Positions 32,722 to 45,460 of a DNA stretch of 64,000 nt are shown one piece after another. This stretch comes from Kappaphycus alvarezii (taxonomy: Eukaryota; Rhodophyta; Florideophyceae; Gigartinales; Solieriaceae): assembly GCA_002205965.3 (NCBI GenBank), contig NADL03000459.1, positions 1,798,001 through 1,862,000 of the forward strand. Reading direction: 5' to 3'. The notes below the pieces were generated by a model. The model was not told the origin of the DNA. It ran no database searches and saw only the letters and a list, made by a program, of their open reading frames with translations. Position numbers and translations under genes: made by a program. Each line of letters opens with the position of its first letter. Position 1 is the first letter of the stretch.

Positions 32722-35184
32722 TCACGCGATTTGCAGCTAATGCAATGCCCGACGGAAACGCGACGACCCCCGGCTTGCAGCAGCTTCCCTTGTTGATCAT
32801 CTCGTGTGCAACTTAGAATCCATCCTCTCTCGTCAGCTGTCTTTCGGAGTAGGCCGCCTGTTTGCCAATATTTTTCCAGATGTCCACCCGTTAACAATGG
32901 CGGCCCCCGACATTTTCTGTCATAAAGCTTATATTGTACATATGTAATTTGTACTGTACAGTGCGGTTGCAACCTTGCCGCTGTCTGGACACCTCTTTTC
33001 ACAAGTATGGAAGGATTCATTTTACCTTGTAACCTCTACTGTACAATTGCTATTTTAATTTAGCATTGCAAAATCGCACAATGTACTGCATCCATTATAA
33101 TTTTGATACATTTAATTTAGACTCTTAGCACAAAGTTTGATTCCTGTTCAAAGGGGGGAGATTTTGTGTTTTGTACTGATTATAGGTGTGGAACGGCTAC
33201 TTCCTGGGGCAGTGGTGGGCGGATCTAAGCTTTGAAGACAGAATGATCTTGTTCACACAGTACGGTAAGATGTTCAGTACCCTCGCGGCAAGTTTTTTGA
33301 ATGTTTAATTTGTTTCCGTCACTGCTTTATAATATTGCAACTCGCAAAGTTAGAAAATAAAACAATTAAGTCAGAATGGGATGACTGAATTCAGCAAATT
33401 GCGGGGCACAACCGACGAGAGACGGTGTACACGTGTACCAAGTGGTAATGTTGACCACTAAGTGTTAATATATTCAGTCCCACCCAGCTGTGGTTAAATT
33501 GCTCTACTGTCGACATAGTACAGTACTGCATAATTGTGTAACCTCTTTGCCATACTGTCATTACGTTCGTTTGACGACACACTTTCATATAGCCGATTTC
33601 TGTTTCTTATACCATAAATCAGCCCGGATGTCTTCCGGTCTCAAGTGATTTTCTGGAAGGAGACCTTTCATTATTGTACAAGTAGGCTGTAAACGCTTCC
33701 ATTTCATCGGAGGATACAGTAATGTGGAAGCTTTGCATATGATGTGCCTTGACGGGTGAGGTAGTTACGCCGCAGTATAGTACTGCTGTACTGTATCATG
33801 CCAGTTCTAGGCAAGGATGGGTTACCCTCCGACAGGATGGTTTTCAAACAAAAGTAATAGACTGAAACCTTGTTCACATATGTTCTCTTGATATGCCGTA
33901 GCTCGCCGTGCCCTGTCTCTCGCATCACCTGATGCGTGAGTGACCCTGCTCGGTTTAGTGAACCTGTAATAAAAGAGTTTGTTTGTTTCTCTTGATACAG
34001 TACTGTACACAGCAATTGCTTATTTCAAATTTGGTGATGTCAACATAACATGTCTGATTTTTCAAAACTAAATCCACGTACAAACCCAGCAATGCCCTTA
34101 TCAACAGGACAGAGAAAGTCTATTGGCTGGACTGCACTGGCGGATGCTCCTTTGCATCCGACAGACTTCTGGACTGATCCTCCAGTAGGGTTGACGTAGT
34201 GATCTCGGCCCCTATTGGCCAATGGTTTTTGGGAGTGGAAGCATTCCAAATTTGAATTTAGTGCATTTCAATGCTTCACGGATGTTCTATCATACCGTAT
34301 ACAGTTTACAATAGTGTTCCTGTTCATGGTTCATTTCGACAATCGAGAACATAGTACTGTACTGTACTGTACATTTGTATACAGTGCATCTGTACTGTAC
34401 AGTATGTTGCAACGAGAAAGGCGCGTGCGGCGACATGTGTCCCGCACATGGACAGGGGGGGAACATCTTTACGGCGGTGGGAACAAGCACTCAGAGGCGC
34501 CGGGGAGGAATAGGGTAGAAACTAATCAGAGAGGCATGGACTTGAGGACATAAAGCGCTATTACATAAATTCAAAGCTTAACACCGATGCATCACAGTAT
34601 TGCCAATACTTTGCCTACACACTGCTATACAACTTGACTGGGCATCAGCCAGCTTTTCTGTTACAGTGAATTAACCCACCGTATTCCGCCGGACGAACTT
34701 GGCGACGGCCTGACAGGGCTGCGCAGACCACGTTCCGTTGAAGAATTTAAAAAAGACAGGAGGTTGAAAAGCAACGGGAAACAGCGAAATTAGTATCCTT
34801 GGATCACACTAGGCCGCTCTATCAACGAGGTAAAACAGCCCTCAGTTCAAACTGTGTCTCTACGGTACACCGACTGTCATATGACCTCTTCCGGATTGTT
34901 CGACGCCCCGATGTGTTGTTGAAGGCAGCTTGCTATCATGCCCTTTATTTCTCCCAGCGTTGGGATCGGGCGACGGACTACAGTAGCTATAAATGTTGCA
35001 TTGCAGATTGCCGCGATACGTAATGCAGTAAAGTTTCTTTTCTTTGCAAAACGCCAGCGATGGCAGTTTACATGCAGTAGTAAGGCTAACGTGAACTGTA
35101 AACTGGTTGATCGGACACTGACTACTGTACGGTAGTTCGACTTCTGTACAGTACATTGTACTAACTACCCTCACTGCTCAATGA

Positions 35185-35527
35185 CATACAAATTCTTAAA
35201 AAGCGTTCTTACCGCAACAAGGTCCAGGACCTTGAGCGTACGCTCTCCAGGCGCCTTGTACTACCATCTGGCAACCCGTCACGCCAGCTGAATTTCACAT
35301 TCCAACCGCTTGCTTTCGACTCCCTTGGAGTGGCGTCCCCAGCCACTGCACTGTTTCTGGAAACGTTCATTCCCCGGATTGCGACCAGATATAACACCTC
35401 TGATGCCACTGTCCGCTCGCGAATCTACCAGCGCATCAGCTGTGTTCTGTGGTCCTCGGTGGCGATGGCCATCATTTCCCTTGCCCCACTGCACGTGACC
35501 GATGTTCACCATCCAGTTAGTTCTTAA
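35185..35527 (+). pseudogene. LINE 3' end: C-terminal domain of the RT ORF
   Basis: The plus frame reads FTFQPLAFDSLGVASPATA, LETFIPRIATRYNTSDATVR, RIYQRISCVLWSSVAMAIIS and ends HHPVSS followed by TAA at 35,525-35,527. This closely matches the C-terminus of the minus-strand LINE at 59,855 onwards (FTFRPLAFDSLGAPSPGTIA ... RIYQRLSCTLWSSIAEAILS). The upstream sense part is damaged or absent (KVQDLERTLSRRL near 35,220), so this is a 5'-truncated or decayed copy. The next about 40 bases (AATAGTCGGTCAGTGAGTGT...) also match the flank at 62.35 kb, marking a shared 3' UTR. Confidence 0.82.
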
Positions 35528-35887
35528 CCAATAGTCGGTCAGTGAGTGTACACTCCAGAAACAGTAAGAGTAAAAATATTAGTCATTCGACTACAGTATG
35601 GGACTAAGAGCTGACCGGATTGTACAAATTTCTAAGAATCGCACGGTACTGTACATGGTAGGCAGTGGCGTCGCGGAGCAGGGTGGAAGCGAATGGAGAG
35701 AATGGCGGAAGTGATGAGGAAGCGTGGAAGGAGGTGGCAGTGAGTGGAAGGATGGAACCGGGAATGGGAATGGAGGAGGAAGGTTGGACTACGGAGGAGC
35801 GAGGTGAGTGAGCGGGTGTGAACCCCCGGGGAGTCTGGTCCCTTGACCTTCAGCCACTCCCTGGCCTTTAGTAGCGTGGCAACACAT

Positions 35888-35933
35888 GGACCGCCGGACG
35901 GCGGCGGTCCAGCGTCCAACGACCATTGGACGC
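35888..35933. repeat. Two adjacent hairpins followed by an A tract
   Basis: GGACCGCCG (35,888-35,896) pairs with CGGCGGTCC (35,902-35,910). GCGTCCAA pairs with TTGGACGC in the next 22 bases (35,912-35,933). AAAAAAA follows. Confidence 0.8.
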
Positions 35934-36516
35934 AAAAAAAGCTTCTTACAGTACTCAGTAAAGCTAATTTTTGAGTAGATCCGCTCACAGTACAGTATTT
36001 GCACCGAAAAAGTGCAAGTCACACTGAAACCTGAATCGCTCAAAATATGCAAACAAGTTCAATGAGCCTCGCGAAGTTGAACTAGCTGATTAGAAACACG
36101 AAACCAAATGCGAGAGACTCCTCGATCATGTGAAGGAATTTCGTGTTGGTGAGGGCAATGATGTCAGGAGGTTGGTTTACAAGTAACAGAGATGTGCTTT
36201 GTTGTATTATTTCGAGAGGAGTGTTACTGTACGAGTAAAGGTGATTTTCTGCGGAAGGGTAGGGTGGAACCATGAAGGTTGGGGTGAAATGAGGTGGAAG
36301 CGGTGTAGCAGGGGGTGAGGTGAGGTAAGGGCGGATCTGGGTGGGTATTAGAGTTGTAGTCGTTTTGGCGCGAGTTGGGCGGCGGTTGAACGAGACGTGG
36401 CTACACGGCGCGACTGCGGTGTTTTGGACGCCTGACATGAGGGGAGTACTGCTGAGCGTGGGGACAAGTCTGTAATGTGGAATTCGAAGCGACTACTCAC
36501 TCAGTGGCCTTCTAAT

Positions 36517-36541
36517 CGCGGCCTTGCTTGGCAAGGCCGCG
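36517..36541. repeat. 11-bp perfect hairpin stem
   Basis: CGCGGCCTTGC and GCAAGGCCGCG are exact reverse complements around the loop TTG. Confidence 0.9.
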
Positions 36542-37419
36542 GTCAAAAATTAGCGTGATTTTCCTTGGTCCAGTATTGAAGGGGTTTGGTGAGAGTTCAT
36601 GTATTGAGGTCGTACCTTCTGATCGGTTTGATCGTGGGATGGGGTAGTGGTTTGTTTGCACACTGAGTGAAGTGATAGATTTTGTGTGTATCGGGCTGCA
36701 AGCGGAGTTTGGATAGTGGTGAGGAAAGGTGGGTTAAGAATGATGTGGAACCCGATCCTTACGCAGCGCGACGATCTGCTGTACAATCAACACTTTCAAT
36801 CACAACACAAGTTTCGTGAAGGCAAGAAGATCGGTTGGATTTAATTGAGAAGTGCCAACGCAGTGCACGCTGCTCAAAACAACGGCCGGTGTCGTATGCA
36901 GCGCTTAACTTCTAAGACAATAATCCTGCCGAGAGAGGAAAGCATCGACTTTGGGAGAGGCACTATCAGTGGTCTCGCGGCGGCCTTCTAGCGACTTTGA
37001 CCCGTAGCAACTCTTTCTTGGTTCCACCTTACCGACCACTTGTACCAATTATTTGATGCGTTTTGGAACATAGGCTAACCTATTTTTCAATCATTAAAAC
37101 ACCACAATTTTTCCCTACCACTAAATACAGTATCCGTGCGTACAGGAGCCGCAGATTGACTGCGTGACAAGCGCTTACAGTCCTGCACTGTAAATAAACA
37201 AAAAATACATAATGGGACGATAGGGAAGAGTACGGTAACTGGGGAATCTTTTAATGTGTTCAAAAACCTGAACCATGCTTTTATAATACATGAAGTAAAT
37301 ATGATTAAACATTATACTGGGTAGTGGGAACGGTCAGCAGGGCCAGGCGAAAGGAATAAACGTTCGTACGTAGCATGATGGAGTGCGCAGGTGTTGCTAG
37401 ACTGGAGTTTTTCCTCAGG

Positions 37420-39000
37420 AACCGGAGACCTGCACCGTTCGAAGAGGGCAGTACTGCTCAAGGAAGAGGAAAGGGATACCGCTGAGCGAGAGATTTACTC
37501 CAGGTGAGGATCGATGGAAGCGGGAAGAAGGAAAAAAGGAAAGAGGGAACCTGTCGATGAGAGATGCAGTGTAAGCGACTTCGACGATGTCAGCAGTGTG
37601 AAGGAAACCAAGTCCAGACAGGGACAGTGGAAATGAAGTCTGCACCCAAGCACACTCTGAGCGGAGACGGGACCTTGCAGCTGCTCGAATAATTCCCTCT
37701 GCTTCTCACCGAAGCGGACAACTAAAGCCGTAGATTGATTGGGGAAGTGTTCGCAGCAAGAGCATGAACTTACACGCATTGGCACAAACAGGTGTATTGA
37801 AACGCAAGCTGCGCGTCATCAATCTCCTGGAGGGTCGTCAAGATCCAGCCAGTGTCCTTTTGAACAGTGGTGAAGGACTCAGTGACGTAAGAATCAGGGC
37901 CAATGGGAGACCCCAAGACACGCAAACCAGACGGAAGGAAAAACGATCACGGTAGGCGGAAGGAGGAGAGGCTGATGAAAGTGAGTGAACCTGAGTCTTG
38001 CTCATGTTGAGCATGACACCGAAGGGAGCCTGAGACGTCTGAAAAAAATTCAGAGCAGCGCCAGCTCGAGAATGATAGACGTGTATAGTACCGTCATCGG
38101 CGTACCAAACATTCAGAGTGGGGAACTAACTGTCCTGAAAGCTTATAATCAATGGATACAAAGCCAAGGTAAACAACTACGGGCCAAGAGGGTCCCCTTG
38201 CTGGGTACTAGTAGTGCTGATAATGGGAAAGGAGCCGAAGAGAAGCTCTGTGCTGTCCCTGTAACAGTAATGGGCCCAACGCACAATGCAAGGGGAATAA
38301 GTGGGGACGAACTACATGCCCTCAAACTCTGTCGAATAGTTATGCGGTACCAAGCGTATTGGTAGGTAGGAAAGATTGTGCCTAAAGACGAGTTTGAGGA
38401 TAGAAAAAAGCTCGAGGAGAGCCTGTGCCATGTGGTCTTCGGTCGGAACAGACACGAATCGACCCAGCGAATGAAAGTAGAGGTCCTATGCGGCCTCTTG
38501 AATTGGCTGAGAAATGTAAGGGAGCACAGAGTTACGAAAGGACACTAGAGACTGGAAAGTTAGAGCAGGCTGGGCCGAGAAGATGGGGTTCAAAGAGATT
38601 TAAATCTTAATTTGATTTGATTTCAGAATCTGAATCAAGCTAAGTAATGTGCTCTAGGGTAGCAAAGTGGCTTGCAACAGTGCTGCCATCGAGTTTAGAT
38701 TGGGGAGGGGAGGAGGAAATTATGCGGGAGAGGGCCCTAGAGAAGGCGGGATATTTGGGCGGGGGTAGGTGCAGTGTTGTAGGGACGAACAAGAACACGG
38801 ATACAACTCTCTGCATCTTGGGTCCCTGGCGGTGGACGGCGGCGCTCTGGAATGGCAGAGTTGGAAGAGACAGGACCGAGCGGGTCTAAATCTTGAATTT
38901 TGCCGTCCGAAGCGAGCGTAGAGAATACAGCAGCTTCAGTAACCCGCAAGGCAAGGGCAAAGGACGGAGATCGGTACCAAAGTACATAAGTCCGATTCGA
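37420..39000 (-). pseudogene. LINE reverse transcriptase, decayed
   Basis: Minus-strand pieces give STQQGDPLGP (motif B, near 38,190-38,220), NVWYADDGTIHVYHSRAGAA with the catalytic YADD at 38,093-38,104, FGVMLNMSKTQVHS (motif D), and near 37,900 WGLPLALIL/VLGSPIGPDSYVTESF (motif E, 'LGSPIG'). These match the LINE at 59.9-62.2 kb in order (QGTQQGDPAS, YADDGTIVG, GFHVNQRKTRIHW, LLGTPIGN). Many stops and frame changes occur; upstream of motif B the fingers/palm region is only partly readable (HMAQALLELF). No endonuclease was recognised. A dead copy. Confidence 0.8.
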
Positions 39001-39864
39001 GCCGCGAAATTTCAGCGCGAAGACAAGACAAGATCACTTGTAATTCAGCAAGATTTTTGGAAGCCGCAAGATCGTGAACGTCAAAGGATTTCAGCGGTGG
39101 CGTATCAAAGTTGTCCGAGTGCTGGGCGAGGGTCCATAAACTGCTGTACGCGGTATGTATGGGGTACAGGTCCCGTCCACCTCCAGAGACAAACCAAGTT
39201 TGGGGACAGGTTGTTTTGATAATTGAGCAGGACCCAGGGAAGCAACCACTAGAAAGAACACGACGAAACAGGGACGGATTCTGAACAGCGAAATCAGGAG
39301 TTGAGGAAAATTGAACGAAATGCTTGCCGTTACCACCTAACAGTCCACTACTGGCTCTACGACCACAGCCTGCAAAGTTTTCCGAGATAAGTACGTCAGA
39401 AAGGTTTGAATGAGATTTTGTACTGTAACAAAAAATGTTTGATAAGTGTGAACTAGAATGTACTGGGTGCAGTATTCCATCGCTCCAAACAATTTTGCGG
39501 TAGACACTTCTAAATTAATTACGCCAAGGGATTCCTTTACTGAGGCATTAATATCTAAGCACTGAAAAATGACTTGAGAGTAGTTTAACGCATTCCAGAC
39601 ACCGTTTTATGGCCCAAATCACGAAGCAGACGGCCTAAATGATGCAAGAGTTGCTAGTGTAGAGCCTGCTGGTTCTCTTCAAAAAGCAGACTGGTTCGCA
39701 CAATCCTGATCTGCTCCTGTAGCGGTAATAAAGCACACTTTGCATGTAATCCGTCCTCAGAGGCCGTCTGTGGCCTCCGTAGGCTCTCCCAAAATTTCCT
39801 GTACGACATTATGGGTCAGGTCCAAATCATCGAAAGTCTCTAAGAAGTCATCCTCGTCAGCATT

Positions 39865-40137
39865 TTAGGCATTTATCCACTGCGGCAGTTGGTGCTCCAA
39901 GGCATGCTGAATGGGATTTCCACTGCGCTTTGCATCATTATTGGGAATGTCACCTGTCTCGGACAGAGCGGTAGAGAGGTGAGACAGAACAGAACAAGAC
40001 GGAGAGAATGGGAGATTCAATTGAACACGCGCCCACTCAGCCGGTTCGTCGTAGCGGAGTGCGTTGGCTGACCTGCGCTTCTTAATCTGTGCCTGAATGG
40101 AAGTACGCTGCTTTTTTGTGAGGTAATGCCTCGACAT
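39865..40137 (-). pseudogene. Possible pogo/Tigger-like DNA-binding N-terminus
   Basis: A 90-codon frame from ATG 40,137 starts MSRHYLTKKQRTSIQAQIKK and has EPAEWARVQLNLPFSPSCS, resembling the CENP-B/pogo helix-turn-helix pattern ('T..QK..I......YxELAxWAxxxFxLPxxPSxSTIS'). After the stop the same frame continues with an acidic stretch (NADEDDFLETFDDLDLTHNV) for about 43 codons. No DDE catalytic core follows. It could instead be a small host or element protein of another kind; the call rests on pattern resemblance only. Confidence 0.35.
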
Positions 40138-41600
40138 CTTGAGTTATGGTGCGGAGAGGAGGGGCTGCCGTTTCTTTCTGCGTAAGATCTGATCGTGTCG
40201 GAGGGCTATATATTGTGCACAGTACAATACTGTACACGCGCATACCAGCACAGACATGGCCGGTTTTGTGTGTACGTTACATGTTAAAAAAATCTTCATG
40301 TGTCCGTTCTATGCGTATGTATGTACCTCCATACGTTTAGGGATTTTTTTTTCGAATTTGGTTTCTTCTTTGATGTTACTTACAGCGAGGAAGCACGCAG
40401 CTTCCATTGCAATGCAAATTTAGCGGTTACTATCCTCGTGGATTCGTTTAGCTTGCTTACGGCGAGGTTTTCCCTATGTGAGTTGTACTTCTGGCGAGGG
40501 ACTGCTGTAGTTCTCCGATTTTGAAATCGACTCAAGAGCCAAGAAGGATCCAGAAGGGCGCAGGCCTGCAAACAGCTACAAAAATGCAGAAACAGACAGG
40601 CATAGTTCAGTACTTTCACGGGGTTTAGTGGGTGTGAAGAAAGCCCACGTAGCTGGAATATCTTCTACAGTATACTGGTGCTTTATCAACAGAATAGGGA
40701 AGTGCAGTGCAGTGTAGTATTCTAATAAATATCAGCAGGGGTCCGTGATAATTTTATCGAAGAACATTAAATAAGTGGAGATTTTATTCCACCAGTTTGC
40801 CAAAAATCTGGCCAATTCAATATTCTTCACGAATATCTGACCGCAAATACTACAGTATAACTTATACATGAAGAATTTTAATGCATTCAGTACATATATT
40901 GAAGATTCCTTGGCTGTACTTAAGAACAAAGGTACTGGCCTCCTGTAGAGATCAGTGTCTACCAATCGCTGCAGTGTTTGGTCTCATATTCCCTCTAGTG
41001 TCTCTTCGACCATGAAATGTGCTCATTGAGTACAAAATTTTGCCAACGGAAAAACTAAAAGTTTCAATAAATATTTCTTTGAAATCATGAAAATGAATAA
41101 TTTTTAATTAGTCGTAGCGGGCCAGCGTAAAGTAGCAGAAATTATTTGCTCTGTACAAGGTCATTAAAGTCATCAATGGATTTTGAAAATGTACTCAATT
41201 GATGCCATATGTACTCAATTGAGTACATTTGTCGAATAGACAGTAGATACTGTAGACATGTTGAAAAGCTTCCGCGTGGGAGGAGGGGTCGGAAAGAAAT
41301 AGCTATAACGAGATTACATCATAATGAGGGCAAATTTCAATACGCTCGGCTATGGTTCGCTTCTCTCAACATAGATGGTGATCCCTATACACACATGAAT
41401 ACGTCGCGTAGACCCTCAAGCTTTTCACAGAGACGAGCTCATTCCCTCCTGCCCAGATTCGCGAAAACCCAGTTGGAAGCCTGCTGCGCGCGATAGAGCT
41501 ATCATAGTAAACACTAAATATCGACTCTGACCCCAAGTCCATCCCCTGCATTATCAGTGCTATCGTAAACTGGAGGTTCACCAGCTCGTTGAATACTACT
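40138..41600. other. Intergenic, no gene seen
   Basis: Short ORFs only. Contains the 20-bp palindrome at 41,209-41,228 and related half-sites nearby. Confidence 0.6.
41209..41228. repeat. 20-bp perfect palindrome
   Basis: ATGTACTCAATTGAGTACAT equals its own reverse complement. A further copy of the half-site ATGTACTCAATTGA is at 41,189-41,202, and ATTGAGTACA occurs near 41,025. Confidence 0.93.
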
Positions 41601-44600
41601 GTGATGAGGCTGTGCGTCCCATAATACCTCCCTTCTGGTGGCCCACACTCAATTCACCGAGCACCCGCACCACCGCCATCCCCAGTTTCCAACTCCCGTG
41701 TGCTTCCCCCTCCCGCATGTTGAATATTATCTCGGTTTCCAGCCTCAGTCGGATTTTATCCATCTTCTGGTAAGGGATTTCCGCCAATTTTGTCTTCCAA
41801 CCTGGACTGCGGGGGTAGCACCAGAGGCCTGGCGGCCGTTTTTACAGTTTCGGTGCGCCAACATTCCGCGGATCGTCCCAACCTCCTGCTTCGTTATATA
41901 GACTGGCGCTAAGTGGTTTAGTGTGACCAAAAGGCTCTGAAAAAAGTACGTGAAGAGTATCTTAGCGCAGCAACCCAAAAACCCCACGTTATTCGTACCC
42001 ATCCCCACCTGCATCACCTGAAGAATCGCGCAGGCACCGCTCCCATCGCTTTTTGCTACCCTTCAATCCTATCCACCTTTTTCTCATATTGCTTTCGAAA
42101 GGCTGGCCAAGAGACGGTTCGGAGTGGGGGAGTCGTAATCAGCGTCCTCGTGGTATCTAGATATGGTCTACATGTACTGGCCTGCCGAGGACGGCCTTAT
42201 AGCGACAACTAACCAATGTATGCTAACATGTCCCCCCCTTCAGCCGGCAGCGGAGATCTCCCTGCCTTATCGCAGAACGCCAACTATCTCTCCATCTCAC
42301 TTGCTCGGTTCCTTCACGTCCCCTCCTCCCATCTGTGCTGTACCAGAATCTCCGCCGCCTCGACACCATCCCCAGTATCTCCCGTCCGTCCCCTAATCCT
42401 AGTCCTGTCAATTACCACAACTATTAACCCTGACACCCACTGCTTTTGCACCAGATCTCCGCAAACAGCAGCTTTCACTCCTCGTTGACTGATTTCACCT
42501 CCTATATAACCTCTCTCCCATCCCTAGGGTGGCTGTCCGTGAGTTTAGACCGGCAGGCGACAACACCAAGATTAGGCTGTCCACTTTTGCGCCGAGAGCA
42601 CACCCGTTTCCACCTCCTACTCTCTCTTCCGGATTAAGAGTGGCAGGAAGTCGAACGGCGGATTCCAAAGCCGCGCCCATACTTCACCCAGGTACTCTCC
42701 GATCCGCGTACCCAAATATTTCCCGCACGCCCTCGTCTCCCCAATTGGCCTGAATCGAAAAACCACCTCGTCTATCCCGTACTCCATAATCGAGATAAAT
42801 ACCTCCTCCTTCTCCCTCGCACCCCCTGGGTCCCAAGTCCTGAGCAGTTCATTGGCGAATCATATCACCGCCGGCGGTATCCACCTCTCCTCTATCCTCA
42901 ACTCCTACTCCCGAGCCAGGGCATGCAGCTTCCGCACCTCCAACATCATCTGCCGCGAGGGTGATACCATCGAGTTCAGGATGGTCACCACATCTTCGTT
43001 GACCTCGTGCAGCAGCAGCCCTAGCACCTGCGGCCGAGACAGTTACGCTGCGATGTGCCCTTGTATTAAGCGGCCTACCCCATGAAGCTCCCGAAAAGTA
43101 ATCGGGTGCACTAGATCTTCAGCGCCCCACAAATTTGACCCCACAAAGCCGCCACCCATTGTCTCTCTTCGAACCCCAACGTGCCTCCATACCCTACGTC
43201 GGCTCTGTCGATGTGCATCACCAAATCGGGAGGCGCTCTCTTGAGTTCCCTTCCTTCCCCCGTACCAAAGAACGTCAGTACCACAGGTCTCTTAGGGACT
43301 TCCGACTTAGCTCAAGCCCCGCTACCGTCCTCTTCTAACCTCTCGACCCCTTCTCTTTCCCACCTCTACCCAATTCGCCCCTTCAATTTCTCCCTGTGGT
43401 AGACTCGTGTCCCCGCGCTCGTCGCTGCCAGAGAAGTACCGCGCTCGATCCGTTTCTCCGCCCACTCGCTTCGCCCGGTCACTCGGGCGCTTCCCTGTGG
43501 CCTTTAACATCTCTCCTCGCGCTCCACCGCATAGGACAACCGCTGCTCCAACATGCGCATATCGAAGTAAATCGAAAGAGTGTATAGAACCTTGCCATCA
43601 GCAGTGCTAAAGTGAGCGACACGCAGATACCAAAGAATCTGCGCCAACAGGCTCAACAATACTAGATTAGGTTCTTGCTGTACAGGTCCACCACTTTCTT
43701 CGCCAACTTCTTCACTTGACCGCGACCGCCACGTACAATCTCATCTCATGTTTATCTAACAGCACCCTTCAATGCTCTAATGTCGTCCCCCCTTCCCAAT
43801 TCCCCTTCTCCGGATGCTTCACCAAACCCAACCGCTCGAATAGCCCATCTAACACCTGCCTCCCTTCTGCGCAATCCGCCCTCCTCGCTACTTGCCCCGA
43901 CCGACTTGGCGCCTTCAAAAAGTTGTCGATATAGGAAAGCTCGCGGTAACCCAGTAGGTCCGGAACGTACCTCACCAGCGACGAAGGATCTTGCAGAACC
44001 AGTAACCTGATCTACATCATCCGAACGGCAGGGCGATATAACAGTAGTACCGCCCCGCGTACCGAAACGAAAATTAGTCTCGGCCATCAGGATGTAGGCA
44101 GAAGTGGCGATTTCCAATCTTGAAATCACACGACATGAGCATGTCCCCATTCCCCATCTTCACGGCAAACCCTTGCAACGCCTCCATCTTGACCGTCACC
44201 TTTGGCCAATAGTTGTTCTGGCGGCTGAGGCTTATCACAAACCTCCCCTTTCTCTCCGTCACTTCTCCCTGCCATGCTTTAAATGATGAAGACACCATTT
44301 TACCCTCCACCAAAGTCCTCTGGACTCCCTCGAATATATGAGTCCCCATATAATTCAGTAGCTCCACACCTGCAAAGGCCCGATCCTCCTCTGACTGCTG
44401 AATCTCTCCCATCGAGCACCTTGGTGAACGGCACCACAAGAATGTCCCTCACGCCACACTTGATTCCCCTCACCACATACCCCGACGCCAGCAGAAAGGA
44501 ACCACAAAAGTCGGCTTTGGACGCCGTTTCTCACCATAACGACTTTCTTCTTTGGTCATTACGAGGTATCCCCGCCCCTACTCCCTCCTGGTCCATCACT

Positions 44601-45460
44601 CATCCTCGTCAGCCCCGGTCGGGTCGCTCCTCCCTTTTAGGCCTCTCAACTTCTCGAGACTTACCTTTCCCACCCATCTGACCGCCTCTACCTCCAACCT
44701 GTCCGTAAGCTCAGCCCTGAAAGTCTGATACGACTCCGAAAACACGGCATCATGCCCTTGTTTCACCAAAAAAGCCATTTGGATTGCCACTTCGATCCCA
44801 TAATCTGTGAGTTCTCGGAATTACTGTTACCTCATCGGCAATATCTCCACCACAGACTTCATCACGGCCGCTGTCATCTATAAACTTCTCCACATATCCT
44901 CAGCACCACCATCACCAGTTCTTGCAACCTCCATCGCCATAAGCCCCAACTCTGCCCACACACCAGCTGAATTCACCTACTTTCATTCCATTGTGGACCG
45001 CAGATCCTTGTCTCTCAGCTCCGAGAGGAACGCGTCCGCGGGCGGCTTCAAGTAGCCCATATGCGTGATCGACACATGAGCCCCGCGCTCGAACACACTA
45101 CCCTCGACTACCAACTTCCAAGCATTCTGCTAGGCGATTACTTACCCTAAATCCCGCTTCCCCCGGTTTTAGCGTCGCCCAAGATGCTCGCACCAGATCT
45201 GCGGAATTTCCCCCATGTTCCCCGACCTGCTATCCTTTAAAACGTCCACCCAGTCCTCGAGACCTTGCGCATTGGCCGCCATTGCTTCGTAGGCACTCTG
45301 GTCGAACGCGGCCAGAAGATGTCACCACCCGGCTTTGACAAGCGGAAATTTCTCTGGATTAGGGAAATAGGCATACCAAGACTAAGCCGGAGTGCCCACC
45401 ACTGGCCTCCAGGGATATTTATCTCCCATGGCCTGCTGCAGCTACAGCTAGAGATGGCCA
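41600..45460 (-). mobile_element. Strongly decayed DIRS-like element
   Basis: Minus-strand remnants line up with the better DIRS-like copy at 24-28.5 kb. Gag-like material lies near 45.2-45.4 kb. RT near 43.9-44.4 kb has GRFVISLSRQNNYWPKVTVK, KMEALQGFAVKMGNGDMLMS and FCLHPDGRD, then IALPFGW (other copy: LVVNLSRQSTLFRDVPVKME...FRLHPDIRN...IALPFGW). WNPPFDFLPLLIRKRE near 42.6 kb matches the post-RNase H segment. No direct repeats were found around it. Stops and frame changes are dense. Confidence 0.65.
43740..44440 (-). pseudogene. DIRS-type reverse transcriptase remnant
   Basis: The frame 44,074-44,439 carries the RT N-terminal block quoted for the element, ending at HPDGRD. The sense sequence continues in other frames through IALPFGW (about 44,020) towards 43,750. 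The YMDD motif is not found intact. It is the anchor for assigning the 41.6-45.5 kb block. Confidence 0.7.

Larger units (their letters stand above)
31280..35180. other. Intergenic DNA with palindromes and short tandem repeats
   Basis: Nearly 4 kb without a supportable gene. Short ORFs occur (for example 32,062-32,418 minus, with CPYCREAILPCC, not assignable). The region has CTGTA/GTACT-rich microsatellites (31,881-31,904; 34,354-34,372), a perfect hairpin at 32,381-32,427 and a 16-bp tandem pair at 32,690-32,721. Confidence 0.6.
35530..37400. other. Purine-biased intergenic stretch with strong hairpins
   Basis: No gene recognised; minus-strand frames at 36,082-36,438 and 36,550-36,786 are Pro/Thr-rich without a known motif. 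It contains paired hairpins at 35,888-35,933 followed by A7, and an 11-bp perfect stem with a 3-nt loop at 36,517-36,541. Confidence 0.5.
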
